Source of the DNA: Helicostylum pulchrum
Taxonomy: Eukaryota > Mucoromycota > Mucoromycetes > Mucorales > Mucoraceae
Direction: 5' to 3'
Length of the DNA: 64,000 nt
Assembly: GCA_025677825.1 (NCBI GenBank)
Contig: JAIXMO010000006.1
Location: 434,001-498,000, forward strand
Below, piece by piece: positions 36,638-47,713 of the stretch. Both the position numbers and the translations under genes were made by a program. Positions within the stretch are counted from its first letter, which is position 1. Every line of letters begins with the position of its first letter. The notes below the pieces were generated by a model that saw nothing but the letters and a program-made list of their open reading frames with translations, did not search any database and had not been told where the DNA came from.

Positions 36638-39164
36638 ATGGACTTGAACCCTCAACAACTTCATTATTTCAAGCGAGAGCTTATCTCTCAGCAATTAGAT
36701 AAAGAAGTAGCCAGTATAAAAAAGTCTACGCAACTATCTAGTTTAGTTCAACCTACAGCAGAAACGACGAAAGAATACCCATTCTTACAGTACCTTACTC
36801 AGAACTTTATCTTGAATTTCCCTCTGCTTAAAAATGGCAACGAAAACGACTTTTGGATTAAACTGCAAGCGTTTCTTGATGAATACAGTAAATTGAAGCT
36901 GGATAATTATGCGCCTAAATGTGCTCGTGATTCTCAAAGACGTGTTTTATTTTACAAGATTGAAAAGTTGTTGATTATTTCGCTTTCTGCTAGTATCAAG
37001 ACTGTACAAGGAACCGAAGAAAGTATTGATTTATTAGCTGCTAACACTACCCCAAAAGGAGATGAAGATTCTTTAGTAAGCAAATTGAATTTGACTAACC
37101 TTGAAAGTGAAGAGAGGTATTTGGAGTGGATTGGGTTAAACGGGTTACGGTTAAACGTGATTACGGTGCGAGACGTCAGTGAAGTCCGTACGATTCGTCA
37201 GCACTTGCACTCAGAATTTATCATTGAGACCAATTTAGTAGTTGCCGAAGGACAAGACCCAGTTCCAACTGTTTATGTTGCAAGACGTCATGGGCAGTTC
37301 CGTCAACTCCGAGATGATCTTAAATTAGCCTTTCCTACCTTGGAGTTACCCAGTGTTCCCTCTAAAGCTCGTGATGCTAATAACAAGGAAAGTCAACACT
37401 TGCACCGTGAAAAAGACCGTATCATGTTACGTTCGTTCTTGCGCAGATTGTGCGCGGAACCTTTGGTGGCTAACTCGGATATCTTTCGCGATTTCCTTTT
37501 GAATGATGCGTTACAGTTAACTCCCGCAGAACAAAAAGATGCGGATTTGCGTCAAAAGATGGATCAGAATAGGTCTGATGAAGAAAAGAGGTTCCGTGAA
37601 GAAGTAGATAAGAAGATTGTCGAGTTGGATGGGCTGTTGGATATGCTAAAGAAGCAGATTATGAAACCCAATGGGTTAATTGAGATCTTTGAGATTATCA
37701 AGACAACAGAGACCGTTGATAAGTTGCCAATTGAGTTACAAAAGGCCTTTGAATGGGGCAGAATCAAGTAAGTTTTTCCCATTTTTTATATAATTGTTTT
37801 ATTTTTATTCTAATCAAAAAAGGTTTATTTTAGCTTTGCTTTTGTGCTTCATACACAGTTTGTTACTTCGGATAGATCGGTTGAAAATGTTGCGAATTTA
37901 AAGCGTACACATTCTTTAATGCCGTATCGTACCATTGCTCAAATCTTGAAACTTTCTAACCCATTTTCTATGGTCAAGGGAGTTTTAGATTTATTCTTGG
38001 CTCAACCTTTTGGCGGTAGAAGTCTTTTCCAAAGGTATAAACACATACACAAAATATAATATATAACTTGTTTATTTATCTTTTTTTTACTTGTGTGTGA
38101 GTAGAATTATGTTATCAAACATGAACGAACAAACAAAAGATATGCAAAAAGATATTGAAGAGCTTGAACTTAAAATCAACGACGCACCACTTTGCCAAAA
38201 GGTATGCAACGCCGTGAAATGCGATAAGCCCGCTGGTTTAGAGTTGGGTAAGACTAGTCCAATTCAAGAAACCCTTGAATTATTAAAGAATCCAGCCATT
38301 GAACCTGTTTTATCACCTCAACAAATCATCAAGGTTGCGTTTGCTAACCAGCCCGATAAGGTAGAGGCTCGTACGTTGGTAGAAGACCTTTACAGGTTAT
38401 GGATTCTCTATGCTCGTAAGCAAGAACAAGAGATGATGATGTCTCTTGTGTTCCAAGGTGTCACTGGTGATTTAATCAAGGATTTGTTTGCCATCTTTTA
38501 TGAACCTTTGGCTCAAGTGTACAAGGCAGCTAATATTGGTGATACCATTGGTCACGTTGCTGCGTTCGTTAATGACTTGATTGAGATTGTTGAAAAATTG
38601 GATGTAGAAGATGCTACCAATACCGCACAACCCTTTATTGACCTTGTAAAGAATCATGAAGCTAAATTCTACCAATTTGTTCATAACGTACATGCTCAAG
38701 ATCAAAGCAAGTTATTTGATAACTTGTTGGGTTACGTTGATTCCTTATTTGCATTTGTTTCTCACGGTATTCCTACTCGTATCGATATTGAACAAATTAC
38801 CAAGGAAGCTGGTATTACAGGTGATGATATTGGTGTACTGAAGCAAGAGATTGACGCATTGTGTGCGTACCATTATAGTCGTAAACAAAGACATTTGGAA
38901 CGTAAACGTCAAAAGATGATGACGAGTACTGATATTGCTGATAATGAAGAAATGTTTAACTTTTTACCAGAGAACAAGGAAGTGATGGGTGTCTTGAATG
39001 ATATGGTTGAAGTGGATTATGAAAGTGACGATGATGATGATAGTATTCAAGATGAAGAGAGCAGTCTTGTTGCTCATGAATCTACTATTGTTCGTCCTAA
39101 ACTTGTACTTATTCCAAAGATTGCTCCTACATTTGTTAAACATGTTCAAACTATTATGCAATAA
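36638..39164 (+). CDS. PX-domain lipid-binding protein, Lec1/YPR097W-like
   Basis: Predicted membrane-lipid protein. Three exons (36638-37767, 37834-38034, 38105-39164) give 796 residues. Order: PXB region (PQQLHYFKRELISQQLDKEV through the Lys-rich IEKLLIISLSASI), a PX domain around residues 165-290 (VYVARRHGQFRQLRDDL, LELPSVPSKA, RSFLRRLCAEPLVANS), a coiled stretch (DEEKRFREEVDKKIVELDGL), and a large C-terminal lipid-binding domain (NPFSMVKGVLDLFLAQPFGG, EDLYRLWILYARKQEQEM) as in yeast YPR097W and other DUF3818 proteins. An acidic patch (ESDDDDDSIQDEESS) lies near the end. Length agrees with the family. Confidence 0.88.
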
Positions 39165-39229
39165 TTATAACGATAATAAAAAATGTGATAGTAGTTTATT
39201 ATAATATAATATTATAATGCTTTTTTCTT

Positions 39230-39627
39230 TTACCAAGGTGTGTGAGGTTTATCGGTAATACCTTTTAATAACAAGGACTTTAGATGTTTCCATCTATCAT
39301 AACAGAGTCTGGCAGAGTGTCTACCTTCGAACCTTACTTCTAGTTCATTCCAACCACCACCGTGCAAATGATGAAGTACATGGTTTAATAAAAGCATATC
39401 ATCGTCATGCGTCCATAGTTCGTATCCACGAATATCTTGGTCAAACTTGGAAAGCGGTTGTAATCGTTTGGTTGATGACTGATGTTGTTGTTGTTGTTCT
39501 TGTTGTTGATGGGTATTATTTTGTTGTTGTTGATGATGATGTTGTTGATGATATTTATGCCATGAAGGCGTTGGTGACTTTATGATGAATACATGAATAT
39601 TTTTATATATACAAACATATAAACATT

Positions 39628-39660
<33 letters not shown>

Positions 39661-40142
39661 GTTTACCTTTTCTTTTTCGACCAGCAGGTTTTGTGTACTC
39701 ATATTGATATGGTTATTGTCCGTTATTCGCATTTGATCCATAGCGTAATTTATAATATCTTTTGTCGTCACTAATTGTTTCTTTCTTATCGCTTTCTTTT
39801 TCATGGTGGGTTCTTCTACTTCATCATCGGTATCGATTATTTCTCCATTCTCATCATATTCTACTACTAACTTTTGCTTAACTTTAAAAAACAGTAAATA
39901 CATATGTATATATTTTTTTTGTGTGGGTACAATTTAATTTTATATGTATTACTCTTGTTAGGTATCTTTTTTGGTATACATGGTGTACCAGTACGTTGAT
40001 AGTTCAATATTATATTACGAACAGCGGTTTTCGAAAGTCCTGATATTCTTGCAACATGCTTTTCAGTTGCCCCAGCTTGATAAGCTCCGACAATAAGCCA
40101 ACGTTTAGCTTCTGGTGAATCTCGTTTTTTGCTTTTCGCCAT
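39230..40142 (-). CDS. HTH plus Myb/SANT-like DNA-binding protein
   Basis: Exons 39953-40142, 39667-39881 and 39230-39577 give 250 residues. The N-terminus reads MAKSKKRDSPEAKRW and then a helix-turn-helix (IVGAYQAGATEKHVARISG, LSKTAVRNIILNYQRTG) like the paired/HTH domain of Tc1-type transposases. An acidic linker and a Gln/His-rich low-complexity stretch follow. The C-terminus is a Myb/SANT-like repeat: YELWTHDDDMLLLNHV, GGGWNELEVRF, SARLCYDRWKHLKSLL. No catalytic transposase domain is present. A domesticated transcription factor is the likeliest reading. The second intron contains a (CA)n run. Confidence 0.72.
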
Positions 40143-40380
40143 GAGATGAAAAAAGGAAAAGAAAAAGGTATAGGGTTGCAGCTGATTTTTTTTGTATATT
40201 ATATACAAAAAGGAGAAATAAAAACTGTCATTCTTATTGGCTCATATAAAAAATGTGTTATTTTATTCTCTCACTCCCCCACCCCTTTCTGCATACACAT
40301 ACACTTTTTTTTTTATTGTTATTCCTTCTCGCTCCTTTTTTGGTATTTGGAAGCAAAGAAGACTACTTAAAATCAATGCT

Positions 40381-40415
<35 letters not shown>

Positions 40416-40565
40416 AGAAGGGGGACGTTTTTATTACATATATTTACTTTAAAACAGGCATCTTTTTTTGTGTTCACAAAAAAAAGCATAGAACCCGAAT
40501 TTTATTTCATTCTGGCTTTCAATCACTTTCTCTCTTTTTTTCTTTTTCTTACGCACATATTGTAA
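40143..40565. promoter_or_regulatory. Divergent promoter region, HTH-Myb and GRASP genes
   Basis: 423 bp between divergent start codons. It holds a (CA)n microsatellite near 40394-40414 and pyrimidine-rich leaders. Nothing else is recognised. Confidence 0.4.
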
Positions 40566-41628
40566 ATGGGAGGAGCGCAGAGTTCTGAACAAGGACAGTA
40601 TGGCTTCCATGTACTAAAGGTAAAAAGCATGAAACACTCATATTACCTGTCAAAACTTACGCGTTCGTAGGTCAAGGAGAATTCTCCCGCTTTCGAAGCA
40701 GGAATTGAACAATTTTTCGATTATATTGTTAATATCAATGGCATTCCACTTGTAAGTATCTTACTTATCAACGTCATTACTTTTTAACTAACTAAATATA
40801 TATGTGTAGAATAACGGTGATAGTCAAACTCTAGTGACTACATTACAAGAATATGAAGGGAAACCTTTACCGATAGGTGTTTATTCTAGTAAAGAACAAT
40901 CTTTTCGTGGTAAAAAATTAACTTTGTAGAAAACCCTGTTTTTTTCTATGTGTACTAAGTTGTTTTTTTTTTGAGTGTAGAAGTTACATTAACACCGAGT
41001 AAAGATTGGCATCCTGACGATCCAAATGAAAAGAGTTTAATAGGTACAAAAAGATAGAGATAGAGAGAGAGAGAGAGAGAGGTAAAATATTAACTATACG
41101 CAAAAAAAGGTTGCTCTATTCGGTTTTGTTCATTTGAAAGAGCTGGAGAGAATGTATGGCACGTGTTGGATGTGTCTCCTAACTCGCCAGCAGAAATGGC
41201 AGGCATCATTCCTTATTCTGATTATATTATCGGCAGTCCACACATGACATTAAGAAACGAAGATGATTTTTATACATTGGTTGAAGAATACCTTGGAAAA
41301 CCATTAAGGCTTTATCTTTATAATTCAGAGTGGGACAGCTGCAGAGAAGTGAGTAGTAATAGCAATATAATAGTAATTAGAATACTGATAGAATTCAAAT
41401 TAGTGTATTATTGTTCCTAATCGTGAGTGGGGAGGAAATGGATCATTAGGCTGTGATGTTGGATATGGATTATTACATAGGATTCCTAGAAGAAAGAAGG
41501 ACGAGGTTATTGAGCAAGAAGAAGAAAGTACAAATACTTACAGCGATACTATATTTAGTGCTCCCGATGACCAGCACTTGGAAGAAGCTCAACAAGCACT
41601 TCTTCCTCCTTCTCCATCCGCAACATAA
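40566..41628 (+). CDS. Golgi reassembly stacking protein (GRASP55/65, Grh1-like)
   Basis: Peripheral Golgi/ERES membrane tether. Six exons (40566-40619, 40671-40751, 40810-40909, 40981-41043, 41110-41348, 41404-41628) give 253 residues. It starts MGGAQSSEQ, a myristoylation site in the GRASP manner, followed by two PDZ-like units: [17 protein letters not shown] / [11 protein letters not shown] and [17 protein letters not shown] / [20 protein letters not shown]. The second unit ends at [10 protein letters not shown], a family signature. The Ser/Pro-rich tail is very short, as in Grh1. The second residue Gly and the exon phases support this start. Confidence 0.93.
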
Positions 41629-41772
41629 AAATTAGCCCTAAACCAATCAAATAATAAAAAAAGGCTTATTTATCCTCACGCAAAATAAAATTCGTATAAA
41701 AAAAAACCCCATTTCATTTTCTCTCTTTTTTCTTCTTTTTTTATTTTTTTATTTCACTGCAACAACAACAAA

Positions 41773-43011
41773 ATGCATTTATTAGCAATAGATGATAGAG
41801 ATAAAGCGTACACAAAAGAATTTTGGATTGGTATTGGCGTTTCAGTTATAACTAATCTAGTTCAAGCATTTGCAATGGCATTTCAAAGAAAGTCGCACCT
41901 TTTAAATGACAAACTAGCACTTGAACTACGCAAAAACTCGTTTAAAAGACCTTTATGGGTAACAAGTTTTACTACCTTTCTTGTTGCAAACATTATCGGC
42001 TCGGTTTTTTCTATTGGGTATTTACCAATTGTCATATTAGCTCCTATCGGAGCAATGGGTCTTGTGTTTAATGCAATTGCGGCTAAAATTGTACTAGGTG
42101 ACCCATTCTTAAAAAAGACAGTAATAGGTAAATAAAAAAAATAAAAAAATTCCCATTTTTTATTGCTAAACAAGGTGTATATGTATAGGCACATGTTTAA
42201 TTGTCATTGGTGCGTTACTGGTTGGTTTATTTGGTGTTATACCTGAACCAGACCACGATATAGATGATTTGATCAGACTCTACAAGAAGCCTGCGTTTAT
42301 TGCTTACTTTAGTATTTTAGAGTTCATCATCTTGACCGGCCTATTAACCACCCATTATTTTGAACGATTGTATCACCTGATGGAATCCGCTACGTTACAG
42401 CCAAACAATATAGGCAAATTTGTTGGCAAATGGGTTAGTATGCAAGACCTTAAAAAGTACATCGGTATCAGTTTTGGTGTACTGTCAGGAAACATTAGTA
42501 GTCAATCCATACTGTTTGCAAAGAGTGGGTTGGAATTAATACTTTTAACTGTCGTACAACATAAGAATCAATTGAATCATGCTTTAACTTGGATACTTTT
42601 AGCAATGATGATTGTAACTGCTATATTACAGGTTAGTTAGTTATTGTTATTCTCCTGCTCTCTGTCTCACATTTTCTTTTTTGTTTGTAGTTGTATTATT
42701 TAAACAAAGGTTTACAGTTTACTGATACTGTTATTTTAATCCCTCTTTCGTCTTGTACCTTCAACGTATCCTGCTTATTTAACGGCTTAGTCTATTACGA
42801 TCAATGGGACAGATTAAGATGGTGGCAACTATTATTGGTTATGTTGGGTGTAACCATCACCATTTGCGGTGTCTTGATGATCTCATGGCGCTCCTCTACC
42901 GTCAATACGCTTGTAGAAGAAGAAATCAATGTTGTAAATAATGTCACTACTAGTAGTAGTGATGAAACCACTAGCTTAATTGGTAAAAATAAGAATACAC
43001 CTTACACTTAA
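41773..43011 (+). CDS. NIPA-like magnesium transporter (DUF803)
   Basis: Multispanning membrane protein of the NIPA/drug-metabolite transporter superfamily. Exons 41773-42127, 42189-42631 and 42691-43011 give 372 residues. About nine hydrophobic helices are visible: IGIGVSVITNLVQAFAMAFQ, VTSFTTFLVANIIGSVF, PIVILAPIGAMGLVFNAIAA, TCLIVIGALLVGLFGV, FIAYFSILEFIILTGLL, a helix around ISFGVLSGNISSQSILFAKS, ALTWILLAMMIVTAILQ, and the last two around VILIPLSSCTFNVSCLFNGL. LAPIGA and SGNISSQSILFAKS are typical of the family. Whether it carries magnesium is unknown. Confidence 0.85.
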
Positions 43012-44055
43012 ATTATTGGATAGACATAATATTATAGAATTCTTTTGTAAATAATAATAAATACCACGACGTCTTTTGTGTCAAAGGAACCAGTGTTAAA
43101 AAAAAAATCGGATTACCTATATAATCACTGTTATATTTAATATGTATCATGTTAGCTTAGTTGAATACACCCCACCCCTCCTTTTTCTATTGTCTGTAAA
43201 GAACTGCGTGATCTACGCAACCCCTTTAAGGCACGAACACATCACCCCCCTCAATCTTACTTGATACAATGAATATATACTGATTTTCAAAAAATCCTGC
43301 ATCCTTTTCAACAGCACCCCGCTTTCTTCTTTTCTTTCTTTTTTTTTTTCTTTGTACTGCCCTTAGAGATGGCCTTATAATATACCAAAATTTATAGTTT
43401 AGACAATGATGCTTTGTACTACTCGGTCTACTACCATTTTCGCCTTTCTCTCGCTCAAATGTCATTAAATCATGAGCTTCATTCTGTATTCAAAAACGGC
43501 CCAAACACTTTCGTTTTTTTTTTTCACCTTTGAATGCACGGGCTTACCTTTTTAATTGATTGTTGTATTATTAATAGTTTCCTCATTTTTATCAACAATA
43601 GAAATAGTATTGGAAGTGGCGATTGGTGTGACAATTTATTAGGATTTTATTTTCTTTTGACAATGAGCTATTCGTTTCAGGTAACGAACCAATCAAGCTT
43701 TTAACTGATTAATATCAAAATTTTGGCCCAAAGCCATCAGATAAATGTAATATTTTGAGATAAAAATATAAGATAAAAAGATAGCAAAACAAATGGGATT
43801 ATTTTGTATCCTTTATTTTGTGATGGAAAGTTGCCCATAGTAAAGAAAAGATTATTTTACAACAAATTATTACTTTAATACGCTGTTACTTACAATGTAA
43901 CTTTTATTGAACTTCAAAAATTACGAAAAAAAAAAATATAGTAAAAAAAACCAAGTGGTACTACTTTTAAATTTTCGCCAATGTGCTGCTATCAGTTTTA
44001 TAGAAAGAAAATGAATTAATACAATTTTACAATATAAACTTCAATAAACTCGTAT
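43012..44055. other. Intergenic region, 1 kb, no gene seen
   Basis: Convergent 3' flanks of the NIPA-like and CoA-hydrolase-like genes. The reverse open frame 43226-43465 is rich in Lys/Arg runs encoded by a homopolymer tract and I do not accept it as a gene. No repeat family member is found. Confidence 0.45.
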
Positions 44056-45784
44056 TTACCCTATTTTATTTCTATCCAGAATATCAGTAACCTTTTGTTT
44101 AACACCAAACTTTCCTTTTCGATCGTTTAAAAACCAACCGATTATTTCTTTCCTGGTCTTTAATCCATATTTTTTCTGAATATCAATCACTTCTTCAAAT
44201 GTGGGCAAATGAAACCTTTTGTATGGGCTCGTAGTAAAATCTTGGCTTAAGTCCATAGATGGTGCTGATCTTACTCTAATAAAAAAGTTCGATTGAATAT
44301 AGTTGCTGTCAATTTCATCTAAAGTTGATGGAATCCATTGAGGCCGTCTTTTTTCTAAAAGAGCGTGAACTCCTTCTCTGTAATCATGTGCATACTACAT
44401 AAATATATAAACAGCAAGTTAATTTTGTTTTAATATTAATTAGTATTTATAATCTTACTGGTAAGTTGCACCATAAGCGGTACTCATAGTTTAAACATTG
44501 GGCCATAGATTTACTTTTCCCTTGACTAATGGTATCAATAATTACTTGCAAAGAGGTAGGGGAGCAAAGCTTAATACTTTTAAGACATCTCTCCGTGAAC
44601 TCAGTTCCCTCCTTTTCGAGGGCATTCATAATTTCTTGTACACTGCTATATTTGAAACATCTTTATAAAATTAAGTCAGAACACTTAAAATTATAAGACA
44701 AAGTAGATAACATCTACCTTTCGATAATTTGTAATATATCTCCATAGAGTCTATAGTGCGAAGCATCATGGTCCGTAGATGCAGAAAATTCTTGAATAAT
44801 ACTATCTATAATGTCTAGCGTTATATCTTCTTGCTCCGATAGCTTTTTCTCTAAGGCAGTAATATTTTCTGAGACCATAAAATGGGTAGCAAAGCCTGCG
44901 AATCTAAATTTGTAGATTAACATTAATAAAAAAACCCATTTAAGAGTATAAGTATATTATAAAACTGAAACATACAGAGCATCTTCCGCTTTGAAACTAT
45001 GTCCCGTTAGTGCGAGATATACTCCTAAATAGCCTTCCATTCGAGGAACAGTGAAGCTACTACCAACATCGCAAAAGTGCCCTATCAATGCCTCTGGAAG
45101 ACAAAATGTCGTATTTTCAGTAGCAATTTTAAATGCTGTTAGCTGCGAGATACCAATCCCTCCTCCAACTAGATATATAAAAAATATTACGACAATATCT
45201 TACAAGATAACTACATGAATCTTACCTGTAATACCATTCATAAAAGAAATAACAGGAGTTTTCATAACGCATCCCATATAAAATAAAGTTTCATAGAAAA
45301 CACGTATACTTTTGTCGAAATGTATATCGTTAGTACGACCGGATTCTACTATAGAAACAATTTCTACATTTGTATAAAACATATTTTTAATTTATTTTTA
45401 CATAAACTACATATAAAGAAAAGTCTTACCTTTGATATCACCACCTGCACTGAATGCTCTTCCGGAGCCTCGTAAAATAATGAACCTTGTATCTTCGTCT
45501 TCCTCACAAGTCTATTTAATAATAATTTTTTTTAGCCGCTTCATAAAATATTCATTATTTTCTTACTATAAGACTAGTAAGTAGCGCACTAGTTAATTGT
45601 GGGTTTATTGTATTCAGATTGTCTGGTCGGTTTAAAACAATATGAGAGTATCCTTTACACTTAATTACAACTACTGCAGGCTCTTCCGATAGAATATCTT
45701 GTTTCTATAGTTCGAATATAATTTTTATTAGCATCTTCTATCGTGTATTAGCTATAAATGGTCTCTTACGTTATTTGTATTCAT
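44056..45784 (-). CDS. Enoyl-CoA hydratase/isomerase family, HIBCH-like
   Basis: Crotonase-fold enzyme, probably 3-hydroxyisobutyryl-CoA hydrolase of valine catabolism. Eight exons (45770-45784, 45567-45704, 45430-45511, 45226-45363, 44976-45168, 44718-44903, 44459-44660, 44056-44394) give 430 residues. Signatures: IVLNRPDNLNTIN, GSGRAFSAGGDIK (oxyanion loop), VGGGIGIS, FCLPEALIGHFCDVGSSF with the conserved Glu and Asp, LTGHSFKAEDAL and FAGFATHF. The C-terminal extension, with YEYRLWCNLP and YAHDYREGVHALLEK, fits HIBCH. The usual GLFPDVG loop reads GHFCDVG. The first exon is only 15 nt and no mitochondrial presequence is seen, so an unannotated upstream exon or extra-mitochondrial location is possible. 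Confidence 0.82.
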
Positions 45785-47713
45785 AGGTATATTCTAAATT
45801 ATTTTCTTTAAGGTTATAATTTAGGCTCTTCAGCAAAAAAAAAAAAATGACTGCTGAGTATCAAGACTTTTATATTAAATTTTCATTTTGGATGCGGTTT
45901 CAAATTATAAAAAACTTCGGGCTATGATAGATTTGATACATCACTTAGTCTGATGGTTTAGTTTAAAATATGGATAATTGGTAAAGGTTTTACGAGATTT
46001 GCAGCTATATATTGTTTGGCATGATATAAATAAACGCACAAGGTGTATGTTTTACATATTTTAACCGAAAGATGCTAGTCCTTGTACAACTATTTGAGTC
46101 GGCTAATACTATAGGTACCACGCTGAGTTGCACTGTTACTCTTAATCACTTGCCCTGATATTGATAGCAAAAGATGTGAGATCGGTTAAACGTTAAATTA
46201 GTCCCGTACCTGCAATTTTGAATACGCCATTCTCGGTAAGTTTGATCGATTTTAAGACCTGACTGCAAATACCCCTTTATCAATTGCTCACGTTATCTTG
46301 GCTCGAATTGACTACCTAGTTAAAAGCTAACTTTAATAATTTATTTTTTTCTGGTGTAATTTTAATAGATAGCCGTTATTATAAGATAGTTGAAACATTT
46401 TTTCTGGGTAAACCCCACTCGTCATCCCCCCCCCCCCCCCCCCTCACTATCTCTCTCGTTTCTTCTATTGTAATATTTTCTATACGATTATATAAAGAAA
46501 AATAACTAAAATATCGGCTGATTTCGATAGTCTCTGGTATTCAAAGGTAGAAATATTGTTATAAAACTAAATATAAACTTGTAGAAGAAATTGTTCGCTA
46601 CAACGCGTCTTAATCAGCAGCGATTAAACAAGTTTACTTCTGTTTTTTTTTCTAGAAATCAAGTATATAAGTACATTATTTGGTAAACTCTATCCGAAAA
46701 TATCATAAGTAAACTATTTTATATATATATCAAATACAGTAGTTGCTCGACTTAGTAATGCCTTAAATAGAGTGCACCCTTATATCAAACAGCTTACCGG
46801 AATTAAAAAGCACTTTCTCTAACACGTGGATTTCTTCGTAAAGACATGAGTTTTAGTAAAGCAAAGTATTTTTGCTAGATTTAATAATTTATTTAATGAA
46901 ATCAGATTACACTTTGAAATCAAATTGTGCTAATAGTGGTGTTAAATCGTGGGACAGAAATTATTCTTGAGAATCTCACCTTTAAATTGAGCGACAACTG
47001 TATATGTACATACATGTATGGTTCACTTGGTGTATGTAGTCATTTTACGAGCGGATCATTGTGAAACCCGGTTAAAAGCACGGATGTCTCCCGTAAAAAT
47101 ACCTTTTTCTCTAATTAAAATTGACTTTCATCATTGCCAATTTTCTTCTAGTTATATAACAATTTAACGAGTTAAAGTTAAACCAAGCGTTTTTTTTTTT
47201 CGCCAAGCTTTCATAAATATATATCGTAGTGCTTGCGTAAACTTTAAAAAGAAAGAAACATTATATCCACAGTAATTACTATTTAAATGTATGAACGGCA
47301 TATAAGTATTATTTATGGTACTTCATGTACATACTCTATCGAAGTCCCAAATTATTTTCTGAGATGTATTGATATTCATATCCACATATGTCTGTAATTA
47401 AGACACAAATCAAATAACCTCTCAAAAATATTATGGGTTACTTAAATGTAGCTATCGGTATAAAACTTATAAGAGTATTTTATATAGAAAGTGTACAATT
47501 TTGAGAATAGTATAATTATGTAAATACCTCGTATTTTATTTTAGATCTGAACAATGCGAATAAAAGTCAACATGTGATAGTTACAGCCACATCACGACAA
47601 AAAAGAGTCGGTAAAAAAAATGGTTAAGCATCTCAAATATCATTCCTTCTTTTTTTCTAGCATATATATATAACACTCAAATATTCCACTTTACTTTGTA
47701 CTTTATTAGCATT
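45785..47713. other. Intergenic region, 1.9 kb, with a MITE
   Basis: Divergent space between the HIBCH-like and adenylate-forming reductase genes. It contains the 264-bp TIR element (46737-47000) and an 18-nt C run at about 46426-46443. No gene or RNA is recognised in the rest. The TATA-like CATATATATATAAC near 47661-47674 precedes the reductase ATG by about 45 bp. Confidence 0.5.
46737..47000 (+). mobile_element. 264-bp diverged MITE of the CAGTAGCGGCTC family
   Basis: Left end CAGTAGTTGCTCGACTTA; right end, reverse complemented, CAGTTGTCGCTCAATTTAAAGG. TA flanks both ends (46735-46736, 47001-47002). The right subterminal block, TTAAATCGTGGGACAGAA...TTGAGAATCTCACC, matches the block of the 153-bp MITE and the long copies. 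The TIRs are more diverged than in 17808-17960, so this copy is older. It is non-coding. Confidence 0.85.

Noticed and set aside
43226..43465. Lys/Arg-rich reverse frame
   Set aside because: Its basic run is encoded by a C/T homopolymer tract; no family match.
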